NCBI GenBank assembly: GCA_035640715.1
Contig: DASQVO010000133.1
Location: 1 to 8,733, forward strand
Length of the DNA stretch: 8,733 bases
Origin: DASQVO01 sp035640715
Lineage (GTDB): Bacteria; Actinomycetota; Actinomycetes; Streptosporangiales; Streptosporangiaceae
Direction: 5' to 3'
In this document: positions 1 to 6,156 of the stretch, piece by piece
How the letters are laid out: each line of letters opens with the position of its first letter
Numbering within the stretch: position 1 is the stretch's first letter
Notes under the pieces: model-generated
The model's database searches: none
What the model was told of the DNA's origin: nothing
Seen by the model: only the letters and a program-made list of their open reading frames with translations
Program-made: the position numbers and the translations under genes

Positions 1-289
1 GCACACGACACGACTTCGGGACTGCCGTATGTGAGGCCGATTCCAGGGGCTGAGCCTCTGCTCGTCGTTCCGATTGCCTTGCCGGGCGAGAGATCTTGTG
101 GATGCGCAAGCGGGTGCTCCTGTGGCTGCAACGGCTAGGCCACCTTCACGCAGTGCGGTGACGCGCGCCGGACGCGGCTGTCCCGGCGTGACGCCCGCCG
201 GTGCGGGCGCGGATGGGCACGGTGACGCCCGCCGGGCAGGTGACGGTCTTGGCGTCAAGATCGATGGCGAAGCGGTCCTTGGGAAAGAA
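1..289 (-). pseudogene. Transposase C-terminal fragment, IS1182-like, decayed
   Basis: Reading the minus strand from 289, the frame gives FFPKDRFAIDLDAKTVTCP followed by AGVTVPIR. This matches the segment of IS1182-type DDE transposases that precedes their Cys-rich 'CPLRAQC' region. The frame meets TGA at 146-148, then stays open to the window edge with RCSHRSTRLRIHKISRPARQ, which aligns in spacing with the family's 'RCT...GRTxRIHPHEALLARARQ' segment. The paired cysteines expected between the two parts are lost. No N-terminal part or DDE core is present; similarity begins abruptly near 289, about 65 bp beyond the stop codon of the kinase at 354. I infer a dead IS remnant, possibly continuing left of the window. 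The family assignment is from remembered motifs and is moderately sure; that it is a broken transposase is likelier. Confidence 0.5.
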
Positions 290-353
290 GACGCACACGG
301 GTACGCCTAGCGTCCTGCCTGCGGCACAACCCCCGGTGCCGCCGCGGGAGCCG

Positions 354-2126
354 TCACCTTCCTCGCGCCGGGCTGGGCGGCCTGGAATCAGCTGCATGGT
401 CACGGCCGGCATCATCCGGTCGGCCGACGGCTCCGGCTGGCAGCCCCGGCCCGGTGGGTCCGTCAAGCGGGAGCGACACCTGCACGTCGGTGCCCGCCCC
501 GGGCGGGCTGTGCAGCAAGATCTGGCCGCCGAGCGTCTCGGCCCGGTCCTTGAGCCCGGCCAGGCCCGAGCCGCCGGTGACGTCGGCGCCGCCGCGCCCG
601 TCGTCGCGGACGCGCACGTGCAGCACACCCTCGCCGACAGCCACCTGGACGTGCACGACGGTGGCGTGGGCGTGCTTGGCCGCATTGGTCAGCGCCTCGG
701 CCACCACGTAGTAGGCGGCGATCTCGATCGGCTCGGGCAGCCGATCTTCGACGCGGATGTCGAGGCGGACCGGGATGGCGGAGCGGCGGGCCAGCGCCTT
801 CAGTGCCGGGCGCAGCCCGCCGTCGGCCAGGATGGCCGGGTGCAGGCCGCGGGCGATCTCGCGCAGCTCATCCAGTACGCCGGTCAGCCCGGTGGCGAGG
901 CCGTCCAGCTGCTGGACCAGCTGGACGGTCCCGGGGGGTGCCGCCGCCTGCGCGGCGCGCAGTTGCAGGGCGAGGGAGACCAGGCGCTGCTGGGCGCCGT
1001 CGTGCAGATCGCGTTCGATGCGGCGGCGGGTGGCATCGGCGGTGGCCACGATCCGCGCCCGGGAGGCGGTGAGGGCGGCCTGGGCCTCGGCGTTGGCGAT
1101 GGCGGTGGCGGCCAGCTCAGTGAACCCGGCCAGTTGGGCCTCGGTGCCCGCCGGCAGCGGCTCCTGCGTGGACCCCACGAACATGGCGCCCCACAACCGC
1201 CCCCCAACGCTGATCGGCACGCCGACCGCCGCATGCAGGCCGAACTCGCGGGCTACACCGGTGCCCGGGCCCGAGGCGCCGGTGTAGTCGTCGATCCGCG
1301 CCGGCCGCCCGGTCTGGAACACTAGCGTGTGCACGTTCCGCCCCCCGAGGCTCCACCGGGTGCCGATGGGGATGGGCGCGGCGGCGCCGGTGCTGCTCCA
1401 CGAGGCGACCAACGTCCACGTGGCGACCAACGTTCTCGCGCCGTCCGGGTCATACCGGCTCATCCACGCGGAGTGGGCATGCAGCACCCGCCCGGCCTCC
1501 CCGGTGACCGCGGCGAACACCTCCTCCGGCGGCGCCGCCCGGGCCACCAGCGTCGCCACCCGCCGCAGCGCCGCCTGCTCCTCAGCGAACCCGCGCAGCT
1601 CCATGCGCGCCTGCACATTCGCGATCGCGGTGGCCACCAGTTCGGTGAAACCAGCCAGCCGCTCCTCGGTGCCCGCCGGCAGCGGCGCATGTCTGGACGA
1701 CACCATCACCGCGCCCCACAGCCGGCCCTCGACACTGACCGGCACCCCCACCGACGCGCGGAGGCCCGACGCGCGGGCGGCCTCGGCGGCCGGGCCCCAG
1801 GCCTCGGCGTAGTCATCGATCCGCGCCGCCGCGCCGGTCCGGAACACCAGCGTGGCCACGTTCCGCCCGCCCAGAGGTGTGCGGGTGCCGACGGGAAAGG
1901 CCGGACCGGTGCTGCTCCAGGAGGCGACCACCGTTCTCGCGCCATCGGGGTCATACCGGTTCATCCTCGCGTGGTGGACGCCCAGCAGCCGCCCGGCCTC
2001 TGCGGTGACCGCGGCGAACACCTCCTCCGGCGGCGCCGCCCGGGCCACCAGCGTCGCCACCCGCCGCAGCGCCGCCTGCTCCCCGCTGATCCGGTGGTCG
2101 GGGGTTCGCCCCGGCAAGGCAGCCAT
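354..2126 (-). CDS. Sensor histidine kinase with two tandem GAF domains
   Basis: Soluble two-component sensor kinase of about 590 aa with no membrane segment, so it should sense a cytoplasmic or diffusible signal. Order (numbered from the upstream GTG): GAF1 about 20-172, GAF2 about 186-347, HisKA_3 dimerisation helix about 360-430 with the phospho-acceptor in DLHDGAQQRLV (H376), then HATPase_c with N-box ALTNAAKHA (479-487), DDGRGG (509-514) and GSGLAGLKDR (520-529). All catalytic motifs are intact. The GAFs are recent copies: 26 residues beginning EQAALRRVATLVARAAPPEE are identical at 17-42 and 184-209. GAF2 also carries a six-codon internal duplication (LVATWT/LVASWS). After VSLPL there is a Gly/Pro/Arg-rich tail of about 36 residues, longer than usual. 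Start is ATG 2126 or GTG 2129; no Shine-Dalgarno precedes either, and a promoter at 2134-2162 would start the transcript at these codons. No response regulator lies next to it in this window, so its partner is unknown. Confidence 0.93.
   Translation of the reverse strand: MAALPGRTPDHRISGEQAALRRVATLVARAAPPEEVFAAVTAEAGRLLGVHHARMNRYDPDGARTVVASWSSTGPAFPVGTRTPLGGRNVATLVFRTGAAARIDDYAEAWGPAAEAARASGLRASVGVPVSVEGRLWGAVMVSSRHAPLPAGTEERLAGFTELVATAIANVQARMELRGFAEEQAALRRVATLVARAAPPEEVFAAVTGEAGRVLHAHSAWMSRYDPDGARTLVATWTLVASWSSTGAAAPIPIGTRWSLGGRNVHTLVFQTGRPARIDDYTGASGPGTGVAREFGLHAAVGVPISVGGRLWGAMFVGSTQEPLPAGTEAQLAGFTELAATAIANAEAQAALTASRARIVATADATRRRIERDLHDGAQQRLVSLALQLRAAQAAAPPGTVQLVQQLDGLATGLTGVLDELREIARGLHPAILADGGLRPALKALARRSAIPVRLDIRVEDRLPEPIEIAAYYVVAEALTNAAKHAHATVVHVQVAVGEGVLHVRVRDDGRGGADVTGGSGLAGLKDRAETLGGQILLHSPPGAGTDVQVSLPLDGPTGPGLPAGAVGRPDDAGRDHAADSRPPSPARGR
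1404..1433. repeat. 18-bp-offset tandem duplication in GAF2
   Basis: GGCGACCAACGT occurs at 1404-1415 and again at 1422-1433. The 18-bp offset adds six codons (LVATWT before LVASWS) to GAF2 that GAF1 lacks. It looks like a slippage insertion that kept the frame. Confidence 0.7.
1502..2082. repeat. 80-bp exact direct repeat inside the kinase gene
   Basis: Bases 1502-1581 and 2003-2082 are identical over 80 bp, with a start-to-start offset of 501 bp (167 codons, in frame). They encode the beginning of each GAF domain. The rest of the two 501-bp units is similar but diverged. This shows an in-frame tandem duplication of one GAF module, with the N-terminal part either conserved or homogenised by gene conversion. 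Confidence 0.9.
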
Positions 2127-2133
2127 CACATGA

Positions 2134-2162
2134 AGTGTATCTGGGCGGGTTCACCTGGTCAG
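2134..2162 (-). promoter_or_regulatory. Candidate promoter of the histidine kinase gene (leaderless)
   Basis: On the minus strand, CTGACC (2162-2157; consensus TTGACA) is separated by exactly 17 bp from TACACT (2139-2134; consensus TATAAT). The predicted transcription start about 7 bp downstream falls at 2127-2129, on the GTG/ATG start codons. With no ribosome binding site near the start, this suggests a leaderless mRNA, which is common in actinomycetes. Confidence 0.5.
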
Positions 2163-2170
2163 GAGCAGTT

Positions 2171-2219
2171 TGGCTGGTTTGGATCCGAACCATCGTAGGC
2201 TGAGCCGACGGTTTTACAG
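2171..2219 (-). other. tRNA-Tyr 3'-half-like fragment (candidate att site)
   Basis: Read on the minus strand, the segment begins CTGTAAA, the tRNA-Tyr anticodon loop (GTA), and continues CCGTCGGCTCAGCC, very like actinobacterial tRNA-Tyr from anticodon stem into variable arm. It then has a T-loop-like GGTTCGGATCC and an acceptor-like CCAGCCA. It is not a working tRNA: no 5' half precedes it, the T stem pairs at only three of five positions, and the near-invariant A of TTCGA is G. The first 21 bp recur at 7284-7304. Integrases of actinomycete integrative elements often use the 3' part of tRNA genes as att sites, so I infer an att relic. Confidence 0.45.
2199..2219 (-). repeat. Left copy of 21-bp direct repeat (att-like core)
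   Basis: On the plus strand the 21 bp run from GCTGAGCC to TTTTACAG. They are identical to 7284-7304 in the same orientation; identity ends sharply at both sides. On the minus strand the core begins exactly at the tRNA-Tyr-like anticodon loop. Confidence 0.75.
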
Positions 2220-2645
2220 CCATACTCATCGGGGATGGTCGCGTTCGCGGGAGAATCTGTTGTGCCAGGTCAGCGCGCCATGCGGCAGGGATTCTCTTGG
2301 TCAGATATCTGCCATACGTGCCCTGACCTGCCGTTACGTCCGGCGCTCCTAGATTTCTCCGGCTATTCTCCGGGCGGTACGCTGCGGACGCCGAGCTTCG
2401 CCGGTCTTCGTCATCGACCTGTTCAGCATCGCATCCAGCGCTGCCCGCAAACGGACTGCTCCACCCGGCTTCCGAATGCCATTCTCAGCAACCAGAATCG
2501 GCCAATCTGCAGCACCTGGACGCTCAACCAGAATCCGCCCTGCCGGGCGCCCGCATACACCCGGGGCCGTGATGACTATGCGGGTCCTCCGGCGCGACAG
2601 GCCCGGCGCCCTGCCCCGCGAATACGCCCAGGCCGCGCGGGGTGA
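2220..2645. other. No recognisable gene; degenerate stretch
   Basis: I see no frame here with consistent codon bias, a ribosome binding site and a recognisable motif. It holds the left copy of a 20-bp direct repeat (2353-2372). A minus-strand frame of about 100 codons (2349-2660) starts with GTG, has no Shine-Dalgarno and no known motif, so it is not called. The segment probably contains decayed upstream parts of the gene ending at 2819. Confidence 0.5.
2353..2372 (+). repeat. Left copy of 20-bp direct repeat
   Basis: ATTTCTCCGGCTATTCTCCG at 2353-2372 is repeated exactly at 3951-3970 in the same orientation. Each copy contains TTCTCCG twice, 4 bp apart. The second copy lies inside the integrase relic; flanks beyond the 20 bp do not clearly match. 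Confidence 0.75.
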
Positions 2646-2819
2646 CGCAGTTTTCGGCACCCGCAGGACTACACGCAGGTCAGCCTAGCCACGCTGCAGG
2701 GTGCCGGGGAACTGCTGCTGTCGGCGATCGCCGTCCAGCTGGTCGCTTCGGCTGCCCTCGCCTTCGCCGCCCAGGCGTTACCGCGCGCTTCCGGTAGTCT
2801 GTGGGCGGTCCTGTTCTGA
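2646..2819 (+). pseudogene. 3' end of an unrecognised membrane-protein-like gene
   Basis: The frame ending at TGA 2817-2819 reads DYTQVSLATLQGAGELLLSA then a hydrophobic Ala/Val/Leu-rich stretch and ends SLWAVLF. About 80% of its third positions are G or C, and it stops 16 bp before the ATG of the next gene, as upstream operon partners do. It lacks a start: the frame opens just after a TGA at 2643 and no ATG or GTG follows. A neighbouring frame (about 2573-2655, ending EYAQAARGDAVFGT) could be its continuation before a frameshift. I cannot assign a family. The hydrophobic segment would fit one membrane helix. I infer a truncated or frameshifted gene once cotranscribed with the transglycosylase. 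Confidence 0.35.
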
Positions 2820-2835
2820 TGACATTGGAGTTGTG

Positions 2836-3720
2836 ATGACCTGGGAGGGCGCCGGGACCAGCGGCGGATACGACACCGGCACCTACCCGCCCGGGCCCGC
2901 CAGGACGAGCGGGGCGGCGTGGGCGGGGATCGGGTTCGCCGCTGCCGTGTTCGCCGCCATTGCGGCGGCGTTCACGGTGTGGATCATCCACCTCCAGGCC
3001 AGCGCGGCGCAGGTGCCGCTGGTGACGAGCGTCGCGCCGCAGGCCATCGCGGCCGGAACCGGTGAGAGCGCGGACGCCTCCGGCGCGGCTGGCAGCAGTT
3101 CAGCTGGCAAGAGCGCCGCCGCGTCGTCCTCGCCGCTCGACCGCGTCGATCATGCCTGGGCGGCCAGGGCCGCGGCCGCGACCGGAATCCCCGACCGGGC
3201 CTTCCTCGCGTACGCCTCGGCCGTCCTGACCATCGAGGCAGAGCAGCCCGCCTGCGGCCTCGGCTGGAACACGCTGGCTGCCATCGGCACCGTGGAATCC
3301 GCCAATGGCACTTATGGCGGCGCGACCCTGCTCGCCAACGGCTACACCAGCAAGCCGATCGTTGGCGTGCCGCTCGACGGCGGCAAATTCGGCGGCGGGA
3401 CGGTCGCCGCCATCCCCGACACCGACCACGGCAAGCTGGACGGTGACACCCGCTGGGATCATGCGGTCGGCCCCCTCCAGTTCCTCCCCTCTACCTGAGC
3501 CAAATGGGGTGCCGACGGCAATGGCGACGGCGTCGCCAGCCCGGATCAGATCGACGACGCGGCCCTGGCTGCGGCGCGGTATCTGTGCGCGTCAGGGACG
3601 ATGACGAACGCTGCGGGCTGGCGGGCGGCGGTGTTCTCCTACAACCAGTCGAACGCCTACGTTAACGAGGTCGCCGACATCGCCAACCGGTACGCCGCCG
3701 ACGCCAGCGGACTTTCCTGA
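2836..3720 (+). pseudogene. Lytic transglycosylase with one in-frame UGA
   Basis: Membrane-anchored peptidoglycan lytic transglycosylase of the actinobacterial SLT/lysozyme-fold type. ATG 2836 has GGAG at 2827-2830, 5 bp upstream. Residues 28-53 form a signal anchor (WAGIGFAAAVFAAIAAAF...), then a Ser/Ala/Gly linker to about 103, then the catalytic domain. The expected catalytic Glu is E154 in AAIGTVESANGTYGG, followed by VGPLQFLPST. At 3496-3498 TGA replaces the Trp codon of the family's FLPSTW motif. Past it the same frame stays open and fully family-like (AKWGADGNGDGV, AALAAARYLC, GWRAAVFSYNQSNAYV) to TGA 3718-3720, for 294 codons. Without readthrough the product is 220 aa and lacks the C-terminal quarter of the domain. 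Such enzymes can open the wall during conjugation, which fits the integrase relic directly downstream, but a housekeeping wall role is equally possible. A sequencing error could also explain the stop. Confidence 0.8.
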
Positions 3721-3990
3721 GCGAGACACCGCGGCCCGAGGCAGCAACTGGGCGGGCATAGTGCGGATGTACTGCTCCGCGTCTACGCCAAGTGCATCGC
3801 AGGGCAGGAGGAAGAGGCCAAGCGCCGAATCCTCGAAGCGACCCAGCCACACGACGGCGACTCTGACTCCCCGGCAGAAGACGGCGAGGCGGCGACGTGG
3901 CCATCGGTTCTTGCGCGCGTATTTGCCACGGCCAGCCGCATACGGCGGGCATTTCTCCGGCTATTCTCCGCCGCGATCACTGCCCACTGA
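3721..3990 (+). pseudogene. Tyrosine recombinase (integrase) C-terminal fragment
   Basis: The frame ending at TGA 3988-3990 contains GGHSADVLLRVYAKCIAGQE from 3751 on. This is the hallmark C-terminal box of phage/ICE integrases, with GHS followed by the nucleophilic Tyr in VYAKC. It then runs EEAKRRILEATQ, an acidic linker and a basic tail RIRRAFLRLFSAAITAH. The fragment starts directly after the transglycosylase stop, and the catalytic domain with its Arg and His residues upstream is absent. In the frame one base over, GSNWAG precedes the box, so a single-G loss at 3754-3756 may also have occurred (family: 'EWAGHS'). It is only a relic and cannot be active. It indicates that an integrative element or prophage once occupied this site, and fits the att-like repeats at 2199 and 7284. 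Confidence 0.68.
3951..3970 (+). repeat. Right copy of 20-bp direct repeat
   Basis: This is an exact copy of 2353-2372, here coding for FLRLFS in the integrase tail. The copies are 1598 bp apart and enclose the transglycosylase and most of the integrase relic. Confidence 0.75.
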
Positions 3991-4236
3991 CTCCACGGAG
4001 TCGATCGGCCCGGGCAGGACATCGAGCCGTCGGTGCCGGGCACCTCGCCCCGCAGGCCCGGCGCTGCTGCCCTGACCCGGCCAGATCCCTCAGCGTAAAG
4101 GCTGGTGCGGCTCACTGACGTTGAACGGCGGCTGCCGGCTGGCGGCAGCGGACGTGAGTCGCGTCGCCGCGCCGGATGCGCCCAGCCCGGCTGCAAGGAA
4201 AATAGTTTTGCCTTACCTGTAGTAGAGCGTCCTGCT

Positions 4237-4260
4237 CGTTCGTCATCGACATGACGAACG
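4237..4260. promoter_or_regulatory. Perfect 10-bp inverted repeat upstream of the YCII-sigma operon
   Basis: CGTTCGTCAT (4237-4246), loop CGAC, ATGACGAACG (4251-4260). It is perfectly symmetric and ends 2 bp before the Shine-Dalgarno AAAGGAG at 4263-4269. In DNA it could be a repressor operator; in mRNA a stem next to the ribosome site could limit initiation. No T-run follows, so a terminator is unlikely. I could not identify a confident promoter in the AT-richer patch at 4200-4230. Confidence 0.6.
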
Positions 4261-4276
4261 CGAAAGGAGAGCGCTC

Positions 4277-4417
4277 TTGGATGTTGTTACCGGTGCACAG
4301 GTAGCGGTCGCATTGACCGCCCCGATACAGCGAGAGCTGATGTGGGACTGCCAGGACATGACCAACACGATTGGCACGATGGTCATCGACGATACCGCGA
4401 TGGGAGCAACCCGATGA
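4277..4417 (+). CDS. Possible 46-aa ORF coupled to the YCII gene
   Basis: TTG at 4277 sits 7 bp after a strong Shine-Dalgarno (AAAGGAG, 4263-4269) and opens 46 codons beginning MDVVTGAQVAVALTAPIQRE. The frame ends at TGA 4415-4417, overlapping the ATG of the YCII gene (4414) as ATGA, the classic layout for translational coupling. I recognise no family. Alternatives: the same ribosome site could serve ATG 4281, which encodes a seven-residue leader peptide MLLPVHR ending at 4304; or both frames are accidents of an untranslated leader. The ribosome site itself is convincing, because the YCII gene has its own site 130 bp further down. Confidence 0.4.
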   Translation: MDVVTGAQVAVALTAPIQRELMWDCQDMTNTIGTMVIDDTAMGATR

Positions 4418-4755
4418 AGTACCTGATGTTGGTATGCACGGACCCGAACTACACGCCCGGCCAGGACGACGGCGCCCCGGATGTCGAGGACTGGGTCACG
4501 GAAATGGATGGCAAGGGGATCAGGCTGATGGGCAGCCGCACCCGGCCGGCGAGCGACGCCACCACGGTTCGCGTCCGCAACCGTGAAGTGCTGCTGACCG
4601 ACGGCCCGTACGCGGAGACCAAGGACCAGATAGCTGGCTTCGACATCCTCGAGTGCGCCAACCTCGACGAGGCGATCGACGTCGCGTCCAAGCACCCGAT
4701 GGCATGGGCCGGGATGATCGAGCTGCGCCCATTCTGGCCCGACGACGAGGATTAA
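4414..4755 (+). CDS. YCII-related (DGPF-domain) protein
   Basis: Small soluble protein of 113 aa, the usual size of single-domain YCII/DGPF proteins. It has the N-terminal MKYLMLVCTD strand, the signature DGPYAETKDQIAGF (63-76; family 'DGPFAETKE..GG'), CANLDEAIDVASKHP and a final IELRPFW strand, all in family order. The fold is a dimeric alpha-beta barrel; no enzymatic reaction has been settled for most members. ATG 4414 is chosen because GGGAG (4402-4406) lies 7 bp upstream and MKY.ML is the typical start; the frame is also open further upstream to ATG 4342 but that part has no family character. The sigma gene follows after 25 bp. DGPF genes are the standard neighbours of ECF42-type sigma factors, as partner or regulon member. 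Confidence 0.9.
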   Translation: MKYLMLVCTDPNYTPGQDDGAPDVEDWVTEMDGKGIRLMGSRTRPASDATTVRVRNREVLLTDGPYAETKDQIAGFDILECANLDEAIDVASKHPMAWAGMIELRPFWPDDED

Positions 4756-4780
4756 CAGCGACCGCTCACGACGAGGACTA

Positions 4781-6001
4781 GTGGCAGCTGAGGTAAAAGA
4801 ACGCATCGCCGGGATCTACGCCGACAGCTGGAGCCGGATCGTGGCCACCATGATCCGGCTCACCGGCGGCGACTGGGACCTGGCCGAAGAGTGCGCCCAG
4901 GACGCGTTCGCACAGGCACTCCAGAAGTGGCCGGAATCAGGCGTACCGGACCAGCCAGTGGCCTGGCTCACCACCACAGCACGCAACCGCGCTATCGACC
5001 GGCTGCGCCGTACGTCGACCGAGGCGGCAAAGCTGCGAGAGGTGGCCGCAATGCAACAGGAGCCAGCGCCGCCGGGCGCACGCGACAGCGAGATCTCGGA
5101 CGAGCGCCTTGAGCTCATATTCACCTGCTGCCATCCGGCGCTGAATCTTGATGCCCAGGTGGCGTTGACCCTGCGGAGCCTGGCCGGCATGAGCACCGCC
5201 GAGATCGCCCGCGCGTTCGTGGTGCCGGAACGCACCATGGGCCAACGCCTGTTCCGGGCGAAACAGAAGGTCGCGCACGCAGGCATCCCGTTTCGCGTGC
5301 CACCCGCACACCTGCTGCCGGAGCGCCTTCCCGCCGTACTCCATGTGCTCTACCTTCTCTTCAACGAGGGATATGGAGACCCGCAGAAAACCCGGCTGCC
5401 CCAGGAAGCCATCCGTCTCGCGCGCGTGCTGACGGTACTGATGCCCGACGAGCCCGAGGCGCACGGCATGCTCGCGCTGATGCTGCTGCACGATGCCCGC
5501 CGGCCGGCGCGCATCGACGCGAACGGCAATCTGGTCACCCTGGACGAGCAAGATCGCTCCCTATGGGATCAGGCTCAGATCGCAGAAGGCACCACGATCC
5601 TTGAACGAGCACTGCGCCGCCGCCAGGCCGGACCGTTCCAGATCCAGGCGGCTATCGCCGCGTGCCATGCCACCGCGCCGACCGCAGCCCAAACAGACTG
5701 GCCACAGATCGCCGGGTTGTACGGGCAACTCGCGCTCGTGGCACCGAGCGCGATCGTGGATCTGAACCGTGCCGTCGCGATCGGCATGGCCGATAGCCCC
5801 GAGGCAGCGTTGCCACTGGTCGACGCGATCGCCGAGACCGGGCAACTGGACGCGTACTACCTGTTGCATGCGACGCGCGCCGACCTGCTGCGTCGCGCCG
5901 GACGCATGTCCGAGGCGAGTGAAAGTTACCGCGCGGCACTCGACCTCGCACCAACTGACGCCGAACGTCATTTTCTCCGGAACCGGCTGCGGCTTTGCTG
6001 A
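4781..6001 (+). CDS. ECF42-type RNA polymerase sigma factor with TPR-like C-terminus
   Basis: Extracytoplasmic-function sigma factor of 406 aa, about twice a minimal ECF. Sigma region 2 is about 10-78 (GDWDLAEECAQDAF, WLTTTARNRAIDRLRR), region 4 about 108-165 (TCCHPAL, SLAGMSTAEIARAFVVPERT, RLFRAKQK). A long C-terminal extension from about 180 holds LYLLFNEGY, MPDEPEAHGMLALMLLHDAR, VDLNRAVAIG and TPR-like helices to the end. This architecture defines the ECF42 group, which has no anti-sigma factor and is thought to be controlled through its C-terminal domain. GTG 4781 is used; AGGA (4774-4777) is only 3 bp away, a short spacing, but no better start keeps region 2 whole. It follows the YCII gene by 25 bp, almost certainly in one transcript. 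All regions are intact and third positions are strongly G/C. It ends 155 bp from the converging acetyltransferase gene. Confidence 0.95.
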   Translation: MAAEVKERIAGIYADSWSRIVATMIRLTGGDWDLAEECAQDAFAQALQKWPESGVPDQPVAWLTTTARNRAIDRLRRTSTEAAKLREVAAMQQEPAPPGARDSEISDERLELIFTCCHPALNLDAQVALTLRSLAGMSTAEIARAFVVPERTMGQRLFRAKQKVAHAGIPFRVPPAHLLPERLPAVLHVLYLLFNEGYGDPQKTRLPQEAIRLARVLTVLMPDEPEAHGMLALMLLHDARRPARIDANGNLVTLDEQDRSLWDQAQIAEGTTILERALRRRQAGPFQIQAAIAACHATAPTAAQTDWPQIAGLYGQLALVAPSAIVDLNRAVAIGMADSPEAALPLVDAIAETGQLDAYYLLHATRADLLRRAGRMSEASESYRAALDLAPTDAERHFLRNRLRLC

Positions 6002-6156
6002 CGGCGTTCCTTGCCCCGCCTCAACCCGTGATCAAGCCAGCGGGATGCTATGCGGAGGGCGCGCGATCAGGCGGAGATCCCATGTGGCTCTGGCATGCTG
6101 CCGCAGTGACTTTGGAGGATGCGGATAGTTACCATCTGCCGACAGGGATGTCAGAG

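Noticed and set aside
201..1325. Long plus-strand open frame of about 370 codons
   Set aside because: It is antisense to the kinase, has no family motif, and is open only because of the GC bias of the minus-strand gene.
1329..2198. Plus-strand open frame of about 290 codons
   Set aside because: It is antisense to the two GAF domains and its composition is that of a shadow frame.
2349..2660. Minus-strand frame with GRILVERPGAADWPILVAEN
   Set aside because: It reads somewhat protein-like, but it has no Shine-Dalgarno, no recognisable family and mixed third-position bias. It is kept as undescribed rather than called.
4131..4149. Hairpin GCTGCC-7-GGCAGC as a terminator after the integrase relic
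   Set aside because: Its 6-bp arms are short for such GC-rich DNA, there is no T-run, and it lies 140 bp from any stop codon.
3783..4196. Minus-strand frame of 137 codons
   Set aside because: It overlaps the integrase relic on the opposite strand; only the plus strand shows the recombinase box.
4198..4232. ECF-type promoter (GGAAAA ... CGTC) upstream of the YCII gene
   Set aside because: The 25-bp spacing is too long for a -35/-10 ECF pair; the alternative TGTAGT/TCGTC is too weak to call.
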